Program-made: the position numbers and the translations under genes
In this document: in pieces, positions 44,687 to 53,987 of the stretch
How positions within the stretch are numbered: the first letter of the stretch is position 1
How the letters are laid out: each line of letters begins with the position of its first letter
The notes under the pieces: model-generated
What the model was told of the DNA's origin: nothing
Databases searched by the model: none
The model's input: only the letters and a program-made list of their open reading frames with translations
From: Microbulbifer litoralis
GTDB taxonomy: Bacteria; Pseudomonadota; Gammaproteobacteria; Pseudomonadales; Cellvibrionaceae
Direction of reading: 5' to 3'
NCBI RefSeq assembly: GCF_023634065.1
Contig: NZ_JALKCV010000005.1
Location: 62,001 to 126,000, forward strand
DNA: 64,000 bases

Positions 44687-47356
44687 ATGATCAGAACCAC
44701 CAAATTCGCCGCAACACTGCTGTGTTCCGCGGTGCTGGCCGCCTGTGGCCAGGGCACCGATGGCCAGGCGCCCAGCAGCGCGGCCAAACTGACCCGTGCC
44801 GAGGCGCCGGGCCTGTCCGAGCGCTACGCCAAACTGCGCAAAGAGCAGGTGGCGGCAGTCAACTACCAGCTGTCTGTGATCCTGGATGCGACCGGCAAGA
44901 GTTTCTCCGGCCAGGTCATTGCCGATACGGAGCTGAACGGTCCGCTGGAACAGCCGCTGACCATCGATTTCGCCGGGGGCACAGTGGATGCCGTCAGCAT
45001 CGACGGTGAATCGGTGCCGTTTGAGTACAACGACCACTTCATCACCATTGCTACCGGGCACCTGAAAGCCGGCCAGAATTCCATCCAGGTGGACTACCGG
45101 CATCCCTATTCCACCGACGGTTCCGGCCTGCACCGCTTCGAGGATCCGGAAGACGGCAACATTTATATGTACACCGACTTCGAACCCTACGATGCGAACC
45201 GCCTGTTCCCGCATTTCGACCAACCGAACCTGAAAGCCCACTACACGCTGAATGTCACTGCACCAAAAGACTGGGTGATCGTGACCTCGGTACGCGAGGA
45301 CAAGGTGCGGGAAGATGGCGAGGTCAAGCACTGGTCTTTCCCGCAGTCGAAGAAATTCTCTTCCTATATTTTCTCCCTGCACGCCGGCCCCTACCATATT
45401 TGGGAGGACGACGCCGACGGCATTCCGCTGCGCCTGATGGCCCGCCAGACCCTGGCCGAGTACGTCAACCCGGAAGACTGGTTTACCTTTACCAGGCAAT
45501 CGTTCGCCTTTTACCAGCCGTACTTTGACGTGGACTATCCGTTTGCGAAGTACGACCAGATGATCGTGCCGGACTTCAATGCCGGCGCCATGGAAAACGT
45601 CGGAGCGGTCACTTTCCGCGAGGGTTTTGTCTCCCGCGGGGAAAAGACCCAGGCCCAGCGCATGCGCCTGGCCAACGTGATTGCCCACGAAATGGCACAT
45701 ATGTGGTTCGGCGACCTGGTGACCATGAACTGGTGGGACGACCTGTGGCTGAACGAGAGCTTCGCCACCTATATGGCCAACCTGTCACTGGCGAAAAACA
45801 GCGAGTTCACCAACACCTGGGAAAACTTCTACCTCGGAACCAAGCAGTGGGCCTACCACGCCGACCAGCAGCCCACCACCCATCCGATCCAGTTGCCGGT
45901 CGAGAATACCGACGAGGCCTTCGCCAACTTCGATGGCATTACCTACGGCAAGGGTGGCTCCATCCTGAAGCAGCTTCCCTACTACCTGGGCGAGGAAAAT
46001 TTCCGCAAGGGCGTCAGTAACTACCTGAAGGACCTGTCCTACCAGAATGCCACCCTGGACGACTTTATGGGTCACCTGGGCAAGGCCGCCGGCAAGGATC
46101 TTGACCAGTGGCAACAGCAGTGGCTGTACAACGCCGGCCTGAACACCATCGAGGCGAGCTTCCAGTGCGAGAACGACAAGGTCACCAGGCTGACCCTGAA
46201 CCAGAGCGCGCCGGCCGAATACCCGACCCTGCGCGAGCAGCAGACCCAGCTCGGCTTCTATCGCATGGACGGCGACAGCATGCTGCGTGTGGCCACCCTG
46301 CCGGTGCTGTACAGCGGTGAGACCACCGCGGTCGAGGAGGCAGTCGGCCAACCCTGCCCGCAGATTCTCTACCCGAATGAAGAAGACTGGGCCTTCGCCA
46401 AAGTGAACCTGGATCCGATCTCGGTCAAGAATATGTCCCGGCATATCAACGATATCGAGAAACCATTCGCGCGCCTGATGCTGTGGCAAAGCCTCTACGA
46501 CAGCGTCTACGACGCCAAGCTGGCCCTGGACGAATATGTCAGCTTCGTGCTGAGCAACGCCGGCACCGAGCGCGATATCAATGTGATCCGGCTGGTCTCC
46601 CACCATCTCGGCGACGCCTACGGCTACCTGGACCAGGTGGCGATGGACAGCGAAAAGCGCGTGGAGCTGCAACGGGCAATCGAGAGTTTTGCCTGGCAAC
46701 AACTGCAACAGGCAGAAGCCGGCAGCGATGCGCAGAAAACCTGGTTCGAAACCTTTACCGGTGTGGCACACAGCGAAAAGGCCCTGGCCAGTGCGCAGAA
46801 AATGTTGCAGGGCGAACTGACCCTGGACGGACTGACACTGGACCCGGACATGCGCTGGGACCTGATCGCGCTGCAGAACCGGCGCCTGTACGGCGACTAT
46901 GCTCAGGCGATTGAGCGCGAGTTGCAGAAGGACAGCTCGGACCGCTCCCAGCTCAGCGCCATTACCGCAGAGGCCGTACGCCCGCTGCCGGAAACCAAGG
47001 CCAAATGGCTGGAGAATATCCTGCAGCACCGCGACCAGTTCAAACTGAGCCAGCTCAAGGCGGCCGCCTACTACCTGTTCCCGTCAGAGCAGTCCGAACT
47101 GTATCGGGCCAATGTGGAGCCTATTGTCGAGGCGCTGCAGCCGGTCAATGACAGCGCCAGCCCGGAGTATATCGGTACCTACAGCAAGCTGTTCCCGCTC
47201 AATTGCAGCGATAAAGGTATCCAGCAGCTGACCGATATCCTCGACGGCGACAAAGCCCTGAATCCACTGCTGGAGAAGAGCCTGAAAAACCGCCGCCGGG
47301 AAAACGAACGCTGTGTGGCCATGGGCCAGCTGATGGCCGGGCACAGCAGGGGCTGA
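44687..47356 (+). CDS. M1-family aminopeptidase, lipoprotein (first of tandem pair)
   Basis: An 889-residue peptidase removing N-terminal residues from peptides. A lipobox VLAACGQ (about residue 20) places it on a membrane, probably in the periplasm. The substrate-binding GAMEN motif is near 298 (NAGAMENVGAV). The zinc site HEMAHMWFGDLVTMNWWDDLWLNESFA begins near 333: HExxH plus the Glu of NESFA, 18 residues later. C-terminal ERAP1-like helical domain to the end. The next gene is a paralogue with the same layout. It belongs to the group of E. coli PepN-like clan MA enzymes. Confidence 0.93.
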   Translation: MIRTTKFAATLLCSAVLAACGQGTDGQAPSSAAKLTRAEAPGLSERYAKLRKEQVAAVNYQLSVILDATGKSFSGQVIADTELNGPLEQPLTIDFAGGTVDAVSIDGESVPFEYNDHFITIATGHLKAGQNSIQVDYRHPYSTDGSGLHRFEDPEDGNIYMYTDFEPYDANRLFPHFDQPNLKAHYTLNVTAPKDWVIVTSVREDKVREDGEVKHWSFPQSKKFSSYIFSLHAGPYHIWEDDADGIPLRLMARQTLAEYVNPEDWFTFTRQSFAFYQPYFDVDYPFAKYDQMIVPDFNAGAMENVGAVTFREGFVSRGEKTQAQRMRLANVIAHEMAHMWFGDLVTMNWWDDLWLNESFATYMANLSLAKNSEFTNTWENFYLGTKQWAYHADQQPTTHPIQLPVENTDEAFANFDGITYGKGGSILKQLPYYLGEENFRKGVSNYLKDLSYQNATLDDFMGHLGKAAGKDLDQWQQQWLYNAGLNTIEASFQCENDKVTRLTLNQSAPAEYPTLREQQTQLGFYRMDGDSMLRVATLPVLYSGETTAVEEAVGQPCPQILYPNEEDWAFAKVNLDPISVKNMSRHINDIEKPFARLMLWQSLYDSVYDAKLALDEYVSFVLSNAGTERDINVIRLVSHHLGDAYGYLDQVAMDSEKRVELQRAIESFAWQQLQQAEAGSDAQKTWFETFTGVAHSEKALASAQKMLQGELTLDGLTLDPDMRWDLIALQNRRLYGDYAQAIERELQKDSSDRSQLSAITAEAVRPLPETKAKWLENILQHRDQFKLSQLKAAAYYLFPSEQSELYRANVEPIVEALQPVNDSASPEYIGTYSKLFPLNCSDKGIQQLTDILDGDKALNPLLEKSLKNRRRENERCVAMGQLMAGHSRG

Positions 47357-47412
47357 TCTCCCCACACGCCTCTCTACACACATCCCCGGACCCGGTCCGG
47401 GGCACCATATCG

Positions 47413-47436
47413 CAAAGGCCCTTCGGGGCCTTTTTT
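47413..47436 (+). terminator. Rho-independent terminator between the two M1 peptidase genes
   Basis: AAAGGCCC, loop TTC, GGGGCCTTTTTT. It shows the two tandem paralogues are separate transcription units. Confidence 0.88.
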
Positions 47437-47553
47437 ATACTTGCAGCCCCGCAAACGTGCATCCGCCGGCCCGCGGGTATAACCTATAAGCGGCCACTCC
47501 CGGCGGGCATCCACGGCGTCCCCCGCCGGCTTCACCGATTGTCCGGAGCTCCG

Positions 47554-50259
47554 ATGAACAACACCAGAAAACTTGCCTCGACACTCCTGCTCACCACTTT
47601 TCTCGCCGGCTGCGGCGATACCACACCGCCCTCGCAGAAAGAGGCGAAAACAGAAACGGCAACCACCACGGCCGAGATGGTGCAGTCGGTGGAACGTCTC
47701 GACAGGGCCGGGCTCACCGCGGACTACGCCGCCTTTCGCAAGCAGCAGATTGCGGATGTGGATTATCGTATCTCGGTGGAGCTCGACGGCGAGTCCGAAA
47801 CTTTCAGCGGTCGCGTCATCGCCGATACCGAGCTCGCCCGCCCCCTGCAACAGCCGCTGACCATCGATTTCACCGGTGGCGAAGTGAGATCCGTCAGTGT
47901 AGATGGCAAGGAAGTACCTTTCGATTACAACGGCTACTTCATCACTATTGCGCCGGAACACCTGGCCGAAGGCGACAACCAGATTGCCATCGACTACACC
48001 CATCCCTACTCCAGCGACGGTACCGGGCTGCACCGCTTCCAGGATCCGCAGGATGGCAGTGTCTACCTGTACACCCACTTCGAGCCCTACAAGGCCAATC
48101 GCTTCGCACCGCTGTTCGACCAGCCGGACCTGAAGGCGCGCTATACCGTCGACGTTGTGGCACCGGCGGACTGGCAGGTGGTGACCACCGCCCGCGAAGA
48201 CAGGATCGAGGACCTGCCGGATGGTCGCAGGCACTGGCACTTCCCCGCCACCAAAAAATATCCCACCTATATCTTCCCGTTGCACGCGGGGCCCTACGTG
48301 GTCTGGGAGGACCGGGCGGGTGATATCCCGCTGCGCCTGATGGCCCGCAAAACCCTGGCACCGAACGTCAAGCCCGAGGACTGGTTCACTTTCACCAGGC
48401 AATCCTTCGACTTTTACCAGAAGTATTTCGGTATCGATTACCCGTTCGGCAAGTACGACCAGTTAATCGTGCCGGATTTCACCATCGGCGCGATGGAAAA
48501 CGTCGCCGCCGTTACCTTCAACGAGGCCTACGTCTCCCGCGGAGAGAAAACCCAGGCCGAGCGGCAGAGACTCGCCAATGTCATCGCCCATGAAATGGCC
48601 CATATGTGGTTCGGCGACCTGGTGACCATGGACTGGTGGAATGGACTGTGGCTGAAGGAAAGCTTCGCCACCTATATGGCCAGCCTGGCGCTGGCAGAGA
48701 ACAGCGAGTTCGACGATGTGTGGGAGAATTTCTACCTGCGTTCCAAAAAATCGGCCTACCGCGCGGACCAACTGGTGACCACCCACCCGATCGAGGTGCC
48801 GGTACCCGATACCGCCGAGGCCTTTTCCAACTTCGACAGTATTACCTACGGCAAGGGCGGTTCGGTACTGGAACAGCTTCCGCACTACCTGGGCAGGGAG
48901 GCTTTCCGCCAGGGCGTCGGCAACTATTTGCAGGAATTTTCCTACGGCAACGCCACCCTGTCCGATTTTATGGGGCACCTGGGTCGCGCGGCCAATGAAG
49001 ATCTCGAAGACTGGACACAGAATTGGCTCTACAAGGCCGGGGTCAATACCATCGCCGCGCGTTACCAGTGTACCGGGGGCAAGATCACCGCGCTGACGAT
49101 TACCCAGACGGCCCCGAAGGAACACCCGGTACTGCGCGAACAAAAGATCCAGCTCGGCATCTACCGCCTGCAGGACAGCATCATGACCCGGGTGGCCGCG
49201 GTGCCGGTCACCTACAGCGGCAGGAAAACACAGGTCAGGGAAGCCGAGGGGCTGCCCTGCCCGCAGATCCTGAACCCGAACGACGAGGACTGGGCCTACG
49301 TCAAAGTCAGCCTGGACGATAAGACCGTTGCCCAGCTGTCGCAGCATATCAATGCGATCGAGAGCTCCTTCACCCGGCTGATGCTGTGGCAGAGCCTGTT
49401 CGACAAGGTCACCGATGCGGAGATGTCGCTGTCAGACTGGATCGACTTCGCGCTCGAGAACGCCGGCGAGGAGAGCAATATCAACGTGATCCGCCTGATA
49501 AGTAGCCATCTGGAAGCAGCCAGTGCCTATGCACACCGTTTCGATGTGCCGGATGCGCTGCGCGCCGAGCGCCTGCAGGCAATCGAGAACTTTGTCTGGG
49601 CCCGTCTCAACAGCGCGCCAGCCGGCAGCGACGCGCAACAGACCTGGTTCGAAACCTTTACCCGCATAGCCCACACCGATGAGGCCCTGGAAAATGCCGG
49701 GCAACTGCTCGCTGGAGAAATGCAGATCGACGGCCTGCCCATCGACCAGGACAAACGCTGGCAGCTGATCGTGCTGATGAACCGTCGGGCATACGGTGAC
49801 TACGAACAGCTGCTGGAAAAAGAGCTGCAGAAGGACAATACCGACCGCGCCCGCAACCACGCCATCAGCGCCCGTGCCATTCGCCCGCAAGCAGAGGCCA
49901 AGCGGGAATGGCTGGACAATATCCTGGACAAGCGCGGGGAATTCAAACTCAGCCAGATCAAGGCCGCTGCCGGTTCACTGTTCCCGCCGGAACAGCTGGA
50001 CCTGTATCGCGACTTCAGTGATCAGTTGTTCAGCGCCGTGCCCGAGGTCAGCGATACCGACGATACGCTGTACAACAAGGCCTACGCGATGCTGTTCCCG
50101 ATTGTCTGCAGCGCGGACGATATTGCGCAGTACCGCAAGACCTTGAAACAACACCCGGAGCTGATGCCGGCCCTGGGGCGGGTACTGAAGAACCGCAAGC
50201 AACAGAGCGAGGGGTGCCTGGCCATGCAGAAACGGCAGATGAAGAACAAGCCTGACTGA
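47554..50259 (+). CDS. M1-family aminopeptidase, lipoprotein (second of tandem pair)
   Basis: A 901-residue paralogue of the preceding gene; the ATG at 47554 is preceded by CCGGAG. Lipobox LAGCGD near residue 20. GAMENVAAVTF is near 313 and HEMAHMWFGDLVTMDWWNGLWLKESFA begins at about 344, so all zinc ligands are intact. The two proteins share long identical runs in the catalytic domain and diverge in the lipoprotein linker and the C-terminal helical domain, which suggests different substrate ranges after duplication. It has its own promoter, since a terminator separates the pair. Confidence 0.93.
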   Translation: MNNTRKLASTLLLTTFLAGCGDTTPPSQKEAKTETATTTAEMVQSVERLDRAGLTADYAAFRKQQIADVDYRISVELDGESETFSGRVIADTELARPLQQPLTIDFTGGEVRSVSVDGKEVPFDYNGYFITIAPEHLAEGDNQIAIDYTHPYSSDGTGLHRFQDPQDGSVYLYTHFEPYKANRFAPLFDQPDLKARYTVDVVAPADWQVVTTAREDRIEDLPDGRRHWHFPATKKYPTYIFPLHAGPYVVWEDRAGDIPLRLMARKTLAPNVKPEDWFTFTRQSFDFYQKYFGIDYPFGKYDQLIVPDFTIGAMENVAAVTFNEAYVSRGEKTQAERQRLANVIAHEMAHMWFGDLVTMDWWNGLWLKESFATYMASLALAENSEFDDVWENFYLRSKKSAYRADQLVTTHPIEVPVPDTAEAFSNFDSITYGKGGSVLEQLPHYLGREAFRQGVGNYLQEFSYGNATLSDFMGHLGRAANEDLEDWTQNWLYKAGVNTIAARYQCTGGKITALTITQTAPKEHPVLREQKIQLGIYRLQDSIMTRVAAVPVTYSGRKTQVREAEGLPCPQILNPNDEDWAYVKVSLDDKTVAQLSQHINAIESSFTRLMLWQSLFDKVTDAEMSLSDWIDFALENAGEESNINVIRLISSHLEAASAYAHRFDVPDALRAERLQAIENFVWARLNSAPAGSDAQQTWFETFTRIAHTDEALENAGQLLAGEMQIDGLPIDQDKRWQLIVLMNRRAYGDYEQLLEKELQKDNTDRARNHAISARAIRPQAEAKREWLDNILDKRGEFKLSQIKAAAGSLFPPEQLDLYRDFSDQLFSAVPEVSDTDDTLYNKAYAMLFPIVCSADDIAQYRKTLKQHPELMPALGRVLKNRKQQSEGCLAMQKRQMKNKPD

Positions 50260-50386
50260 TGGACTGGACGCAAGATCTGGAAAACAGGCGATAGAATAAC
50301 AATAACCCGATAGAGGCCGGATATGCCCTGTGCCGGCCCGATAAGCTGACCCCGCTTCGGCGGAGCCACATCCTGCTGAGCGGCTC

Positions 50387-50401
50387 GCACCAAAACTGTG
50401 C
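50387..50401. promoter_or_regulatory. NtrC-type binding site candidate
   Basis: GCACCAAAACTGTGC: GCAC-N7-GTGC, the spacing of NtrC sites such as those at glnA, extended to CGCAC...GTGCG. It lies 139 bases before the -24 box of the sigma-54 promoter, a usual distance for an enhancer. Confidence 0.6.
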
Positions 50402-50539
50402 GGGCCGCCCCTTCCGTGGACATTGCCGCGACGGCCTCTTCCCGAATCCCTCCCCTGCATATACGAACTCTGGCGATGATCGAGAAATGACACGCCAATA
50501 CAGCGCGTCATTCATCCTACTGCATCAAATCTTCAGCGA

Positions 50540-50555
50540 TGGCACAGTTGTTGCT
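50540..50555 (+). promoter_or_regulatory. Sigma-54 (RpoN) -24/-12 promoter
   Basis: TGGCAC, five bases, TTGCT: the invariant GG (50541-50542) and GC (50553-50554) are exactly ten bases apart. Transcription would start near 50565 and read a leader of about 158 bases into the FNT gene. Confidence 0.72.
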
Positions 50556-50571
50556 GGAACTACAGTGGGCA

Positions 50572-50588
50572 TTGCGACAACCACGCAA
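50572..50588 (+). other. Small leader hairpin before the attenuator
   Basis: TTGCG, loop ACAACCA, CGCAA. It is placed just after the predicted start site of the FNT operon mRNA, where the first hairpin of an antitermination leader is expected. Confidence 0.45.
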
Positions 50589-50618
50589 GCTCGCACCAAA
50601 AAAACCGTCTCCAGAGAC

Positions 50619-50674
50619 AAAGGCGTCTCTCTTTCCCGCCGCAGCAGTCCGGCGGAAGGAGAGCGCCTTTTTTT
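50619..50674 (+). terminator. Leader terminator (attenuator) upstream of the FNT operon
   Basis: A long stem (about 20 bp with small bulges) with arms AAAGGCGTCTCTCTTTCCCG and CGGCGGAAGGAGAGCGCC, then seven Ts. It lies 49 bases before the FNT start codon and no gene ends upstream, so it must control readthrough. GAGAC (50614-50618) just before it can instead pair with GTCTC (50625-50629) in the left arm, a possible antiterminator. Confidence 0.82.
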
Positions 50675-50723
50675 ATGCGCGGAAAATATGGAGACCTTAA
50701 AAATATCCTGAACGGGGGCAAAA

Positions 50724-51566
50724 ATGGCTTATCTATTACCATCGGAGTTTGCGACCAAAATGGTCGACGCCGGCGAGGCGAAAGTATTCATGTCCACGCG
50801 GGACACACTGATCCGCGCCTATATGGCCGGCGCCATCCTGGCACTGGCGGCAGTGTTCGCGATCACCATTGCCACCACCACCGGCAGCGGCATCCTGGCC
50901 GCGGCGCTGTTCCCGATCGGTTTCTGCATGCTGTACCTGATGGGCTTCGACCTGCTCACCGGGGTGTTCGTGCTGGTGCCGCTGGCCTGGCTCGACCGGC
51001 GCCCCGGGGTAACCGTGAACGGCATACTGCGCAACTGGGGACTGGTGTTTGTCGGCAACTTCGCTGGCGCCATGACCGTCGCCTTCCTGATGGCCTTTAT
51101 TTTCACCTACGGCTTCTCGGTGGAACCCGGCGCGGTGGGACAGAAGATTGCCGGTATCGGCGAGTCCCGCACCCTGGGCTATGCGGAATACGGTGCGGCC
51201 GGCTGGTTTACCATTTTCATTCGCGGCATGCTGTGCAACTGGATGGTATCCATGGGCGTGGTCGGCGCGATGATTTCCACCCACGTGAGCGGCAAGGTGC
51301 TGGCCATGTGGATGCCGATCATGTTGTTCTTCTTCATGACCTTCGAACACTCGATCGTGAACATGTTCCTGTTCCCGTCGGCGCTGATCATGGGCGGCGG
51401 TTTCTCGGTAATGGATTACCTGTGGTGGAACGAGATCCCCACCGTGTTGGGCAACCTGGTGGGCGGCCTCGCCTTTACCGGCCTCACCCTGTACAGCACC
51501 CATGTGCGCACCGCCCCCAAACGCCGCACTCCCTCTGAAGCCGCCAACCCGGCCATGGCGAGCTGA
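50724..51566 (+). CDS. FNT-family anion channel (formate/nitrite/possibly cyanate)
   Basis: A 280-residue membrane protein with six helices, the pentameric FNT fold. Family hallmarks are present: LTGVFVL (first broken-helix loop), RNWGLVFVGNFAGAM and FEHSIVNMF, which holds the central pore histidine. FNT channels carry small monovalent anions such as formate, nitrite or hydrosulfide. The gene starts an operon with a kinase/phosphatase and cyanase, so cyanate uptake is a reasonable hypothesis; nitrite import is the alternative. Expression is probably nitrogen-controlled, given the sigma-54 promoter, NtrC-like site and attenuator before it. Confidence 0.87.
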   Translation: MAYLLPSEFATKMVDAGEAKVFMSTRDTLIRAYMAGAILALAAVFAITIATTTGSGILAAALFPIGFCMLYLMGFDLLTGVFVLVPLAWLDRRPGVTVNGILRNWGLVFVGNFAGAMTVAFLMAFIFTYGFSVEPGAVGQKIAGIGESRTLGYAEYGAAGWFTIFIRGMLCNWMVSMGVVGAMISTHVSGKVLAMWMPIMLFFFMTFEHSIVNMFLFPSALIMGGGFSVMDYLWWNEIPTVLGNLVGGLAFTGLTLYSTHVRTAPKRRTPSEAANPAMAS

Positions 51567-51571
51567 TTCCC

Positions 51572-53371
51572 GTGCTTGCCGCGGATACCCCGCCGGCGGC
51601 AGCCGGTGGGGCTCCAACGGATAACCGCGAGCCGGAAAACCGGCTGCAGGTCAGCATTGGCCAGAGCAGCTGTGCCGGCCGCAAACCGCAGAACCAGGAT
51701 TTTCACGGCGCGGTGGAGCCGGCACCGCCGCAACTGCACCTGAAGGGGATCGCACTGGCCATGGCCGACGGCATCAGCAGCAGCCCGGTCAGCCAGGTTG
51801 CCAGCGAAACCGCGGTAAAAACTTTTCTCGAGGACTACTACTGCACCTCCGAGGCCTGGTCGGTACGCAGCGCTGCCAGCCGCGTAATCTCCGCAACCAA
51901 CGCCTGGCTGCATTCCCAGACACGCCAGAGCCGCTACCGCTTCGAGCGCGACCGCGGTTATGTATGCACTTTCAGCGCACTGGTGTTGCGCGGCGACACA
52001 GCGCACCTCTTCCATATCGGCGATACCCGCATCTACCGCCTGTACCGGGGCGCACTGGAGCAACTCACCAGTGACCACCGGCTGTGGCTGTCTTCGCAGG
52101 AGAGCTACCTGAGCCGCGCACTGGGAGCGGAGCTCTACGCAGAACCCGACTACCGGGCCGTGCCGTTGTGCGAGGGCCAGTACTTTGTACTCGCCACCGA
52201 CGGCGTCTATGAATACCTGCCGGCCGAACGCCTGATCACGCTGATCGATCACCACCGAGAGGACCTGGACGAGGCCGCGCGGGCGATTGTCGAGGCGGCA
52301 CTGGACGGCGGCAGCGACGACAACCTGTCGGTGCAGATCCTGCGTGTCGACCGGGTTCCGGTCGGCGAGGCGGCGGCACTGCGGCGGCGCGCGGAGGAGT
52401 TGCCTCTGCCACCGCCGCTGCGCGCCGGCGACATCCTCGACGGTTTCCGTATCGAGCGGGAAATTCACGCCGGTAGCCGCAGCCGCACCTACCTGGCGAT
52501 GGATCCGGAGACGGAAACCCGGCTCTTGCTGAAAATTCCCTCCACCGAGCTGAGCGGCGATCCCGAGTACCTGGAACGTATGCTGATGGAGGAATGGATA
52601 GCGCGGCGGGTAAACAGTGTGCATCTGCTGAAGGCGGCACCGGTACAGCGCCAGCGACACTACCTGTACACCACCAGCGAATATATCGAGGGCCGCACCC
52701 TGGCCCAGTGGCTGCGCGATACCCCCACGCGGCAGCTGGAACAGGTGCGCGATATCGTCGAGCAGGTTGCCCGCGGACTGCTGGCGATGCACCGCCAGGA
52801 AATGCTGCACCGGGACCTGAAACCCGACAACATCCTGATCGACCGCAGCGGCACGGTCAAAATCATCGACTACGGCGCCACCCGTATCGGCGGCCTGGGC
52901 CAGCTGGCGGGCGCCAGCGGCGACGACCAATTGCAGGGCACCGCGCTCTACGCTGCGCCCGAGTATTTTCTCGGCGAGGCGCCGACATCGGCATCGGACC
53001 TGTTTTCCCTCGGCGTGCTCACCTACCACCTGCTGAGCGGCCGCTATCCCTACGGGCCCGACGTCCCGCGCGCGCGCAGCCGCGCCGCCCAGCGGCGGCT
53101 CCGCTACCGCAGCCTGCAGGATGACGAACACAGTGAAATTCCGGCCTGGGTGGACGCGGCGCTGAAAAAGGCAGTGCACCCGGATCCTTTGAAACGCCAG
53201 CGGGAACTGTCGGAATTTCTCTACGACCTGCGTCACCCGAACCGGAAATTTCTGTCGGACCAGCACCCGCCGCTGATGGAGCGCCACCCGCTGGCCTTCT
53301 GGCGCGGGCTGGCGCTGTTGCAGTTTATCGCCATCCTCGCGCTGCTTTACCAACTCCACCTGCTCCGATAA
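51572..53371 (+). CDS. Fused PP2C phosphatase and Ser/Thr protein kinase with C-terminal membrane anchor
   Basis: A 599-residue protein starting at GTG 51572, five bases after the FNT stop. PP2C domain (about 25-260): RKPQNQDF, ALAMADGIS, LFHIGDTRIYRL, LATDGVYEYL and GSDDNLSV, all metal-binding Asp present. Kinase domain (about 290-545): Gly loop HAGSRSRTYLAMD, Lys in LLLKIP, catalytic HRDLKPDNILI and DYG (instead of DFG), APEYFLG. A membrane helix occupies about 574-597. Similar fusions occur next to nitrate/nitrite assimilation genes in Pseudomonas. It may set the activity of the adjacent channel by reversible phosphorylation; the target is unknown. Confidence 0.92.
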   Translation: MLAADTPPAAAGGAPTDNREPENRLQVSIGQSSCAGRKPQNQDFHGAVEPAPPQLHLKGIALAMADGISSSPVSQVASETAVKTFLEDYYCTSEAWSVRSAASRVISATNAWLHSQTRQSRYRFERDRGYVCTFSALVLRGDTAHLFHIGDTRIYRLYRGALEQLTSDHRLWLSSQESYLSRALGAELYAEPDYRAVPLCEGQYFVLATDGVYEYLPAERLITLIDHHREDLDEAARAIVEAALDGGSDDNLSVQILRVDRVPVGEAAALRRRAEELPLPPPLRAGDILDGFRIEREIHAGSRSRTYLAMDPETETRLLLKIPSTELSGDPEYLERMLMEEWIARRVNSVHLLKAAPVQRQRHYLYTTSEYIEGRTLAQWLRDTPTRQLEQVRDIVEQVARGLLAMHRQEMLHRDLKPDNILIDRSGTVKIIDYGATRIGGLGQLAGASGDDQLQGTALYAAPEYFLGEAPTSASDLFSLGVLTYHLLSGRYPYGPDVPRARSRAAQRRLRYRSLQDDEHSEIPAWVDAALKKAVHPDPLKRQRELSEFLYDLRHPNRKFLSDQHPPLMERHPLAFWRGLALLQFIAILALLYQLHLLR

Positions 53372-53395
53372 CGCCAGCAAAAAAAGGAAATAACC

Positions 53396-53845
53396 ATGAT
53401 CGTAAAACGCGAACAAGTCACCGAAATGATCCAGGCGGCCAAAGTCCGCAAGGGGATTACCTGGGCGCAGGTAGCCGACGCGGTCGGCCTGTCCAAAGAG
53501 TGGACCACCGCCGCCTGCCTGGGCCAGATGACCTTCGACGAGCAGCAGGCCAGGGTGGTGAGTGAGATCTTCGATCTGCCGGAAGAGGCCCTGGCCTGGT
53601 TGCAGGCGGTGCCCTACAAGGGGTCACTGCCCACGGCCGTTCCCACCGATCCGCTGCTGTACCGCTGGTACGAGGTGGTGAATGTCTACGGCAGCACCAT
53701 CAAGGAACTGATCCATGAGGAGTTCGGCGATGGCATCATGAGTGCGATCGATTTCTCGCTGGATATACAGCGGCAAGAGGATCCGCATGGCGATCGCGTC
53801 CATGTGGTGCTGTCGGGTAAATTCCTGCCGTACAAAAAATACTGA
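53396..53845 (+). CDS. cynS: Cyanase (cyanate hydratase)
   Basis: A 149-residue enzyme converting cyanate and bicarbonate to ammonia and two CO2 (via carbamate). The N-terminal helix-turn-helix-like domain (ITWAQVADAVGLSKEWTTAACLGQ) is followed by the catalytic half. The catalytic residues correspond to E. coli Arg96, Glu99 and Ser122: here Arg90 and Glu93 in LYRWYEVV and Ser116 in GIMSAIDF. The C-terminus GKFLPYKKY is typical. It is 24 bases after the kinase gene, so it is the nitrogen-yielding enzyme of the operon. It lacks the CynT carbonic anhydrase usually paired in E. coli. Confidence 0.96.
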   Translation: MIVKREQVTEMIQAAKVRKGITWAQVADAVGLSKEWTTAACLGQMTFDEQQARVVSEIFDLPEEALAWLQAVPYKGSLPTAVPTDPLLYRWYEVVNVYGSTIKELIHEEFGDGIMSAIDFSLDIQRQEDPHGDRVHVVLSGKFLPYKKY

Positions 53846-53987
53846 CCCGCGGATCTTCGGGCCAGCAGATTTGCCCACCAGTGCGATCCGGTCCGGTTTC
53901 GGACTAACCTTGATAAACGAGTGTGCTGTAGGGGGAAATTCGCAAATAGTTCGCTGCGCCAAAGCGCCCGGCAATTGGGAGAAGTCC

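Noticed and set aside
50560..50674. ANTAR-type dual-hexaloop leader (NasR/NasT target)
   Set aside because: The architecture fits, but neither hairpin shows a six-base loop with A1 and G4 by eye. I kept only 'attenuator'.
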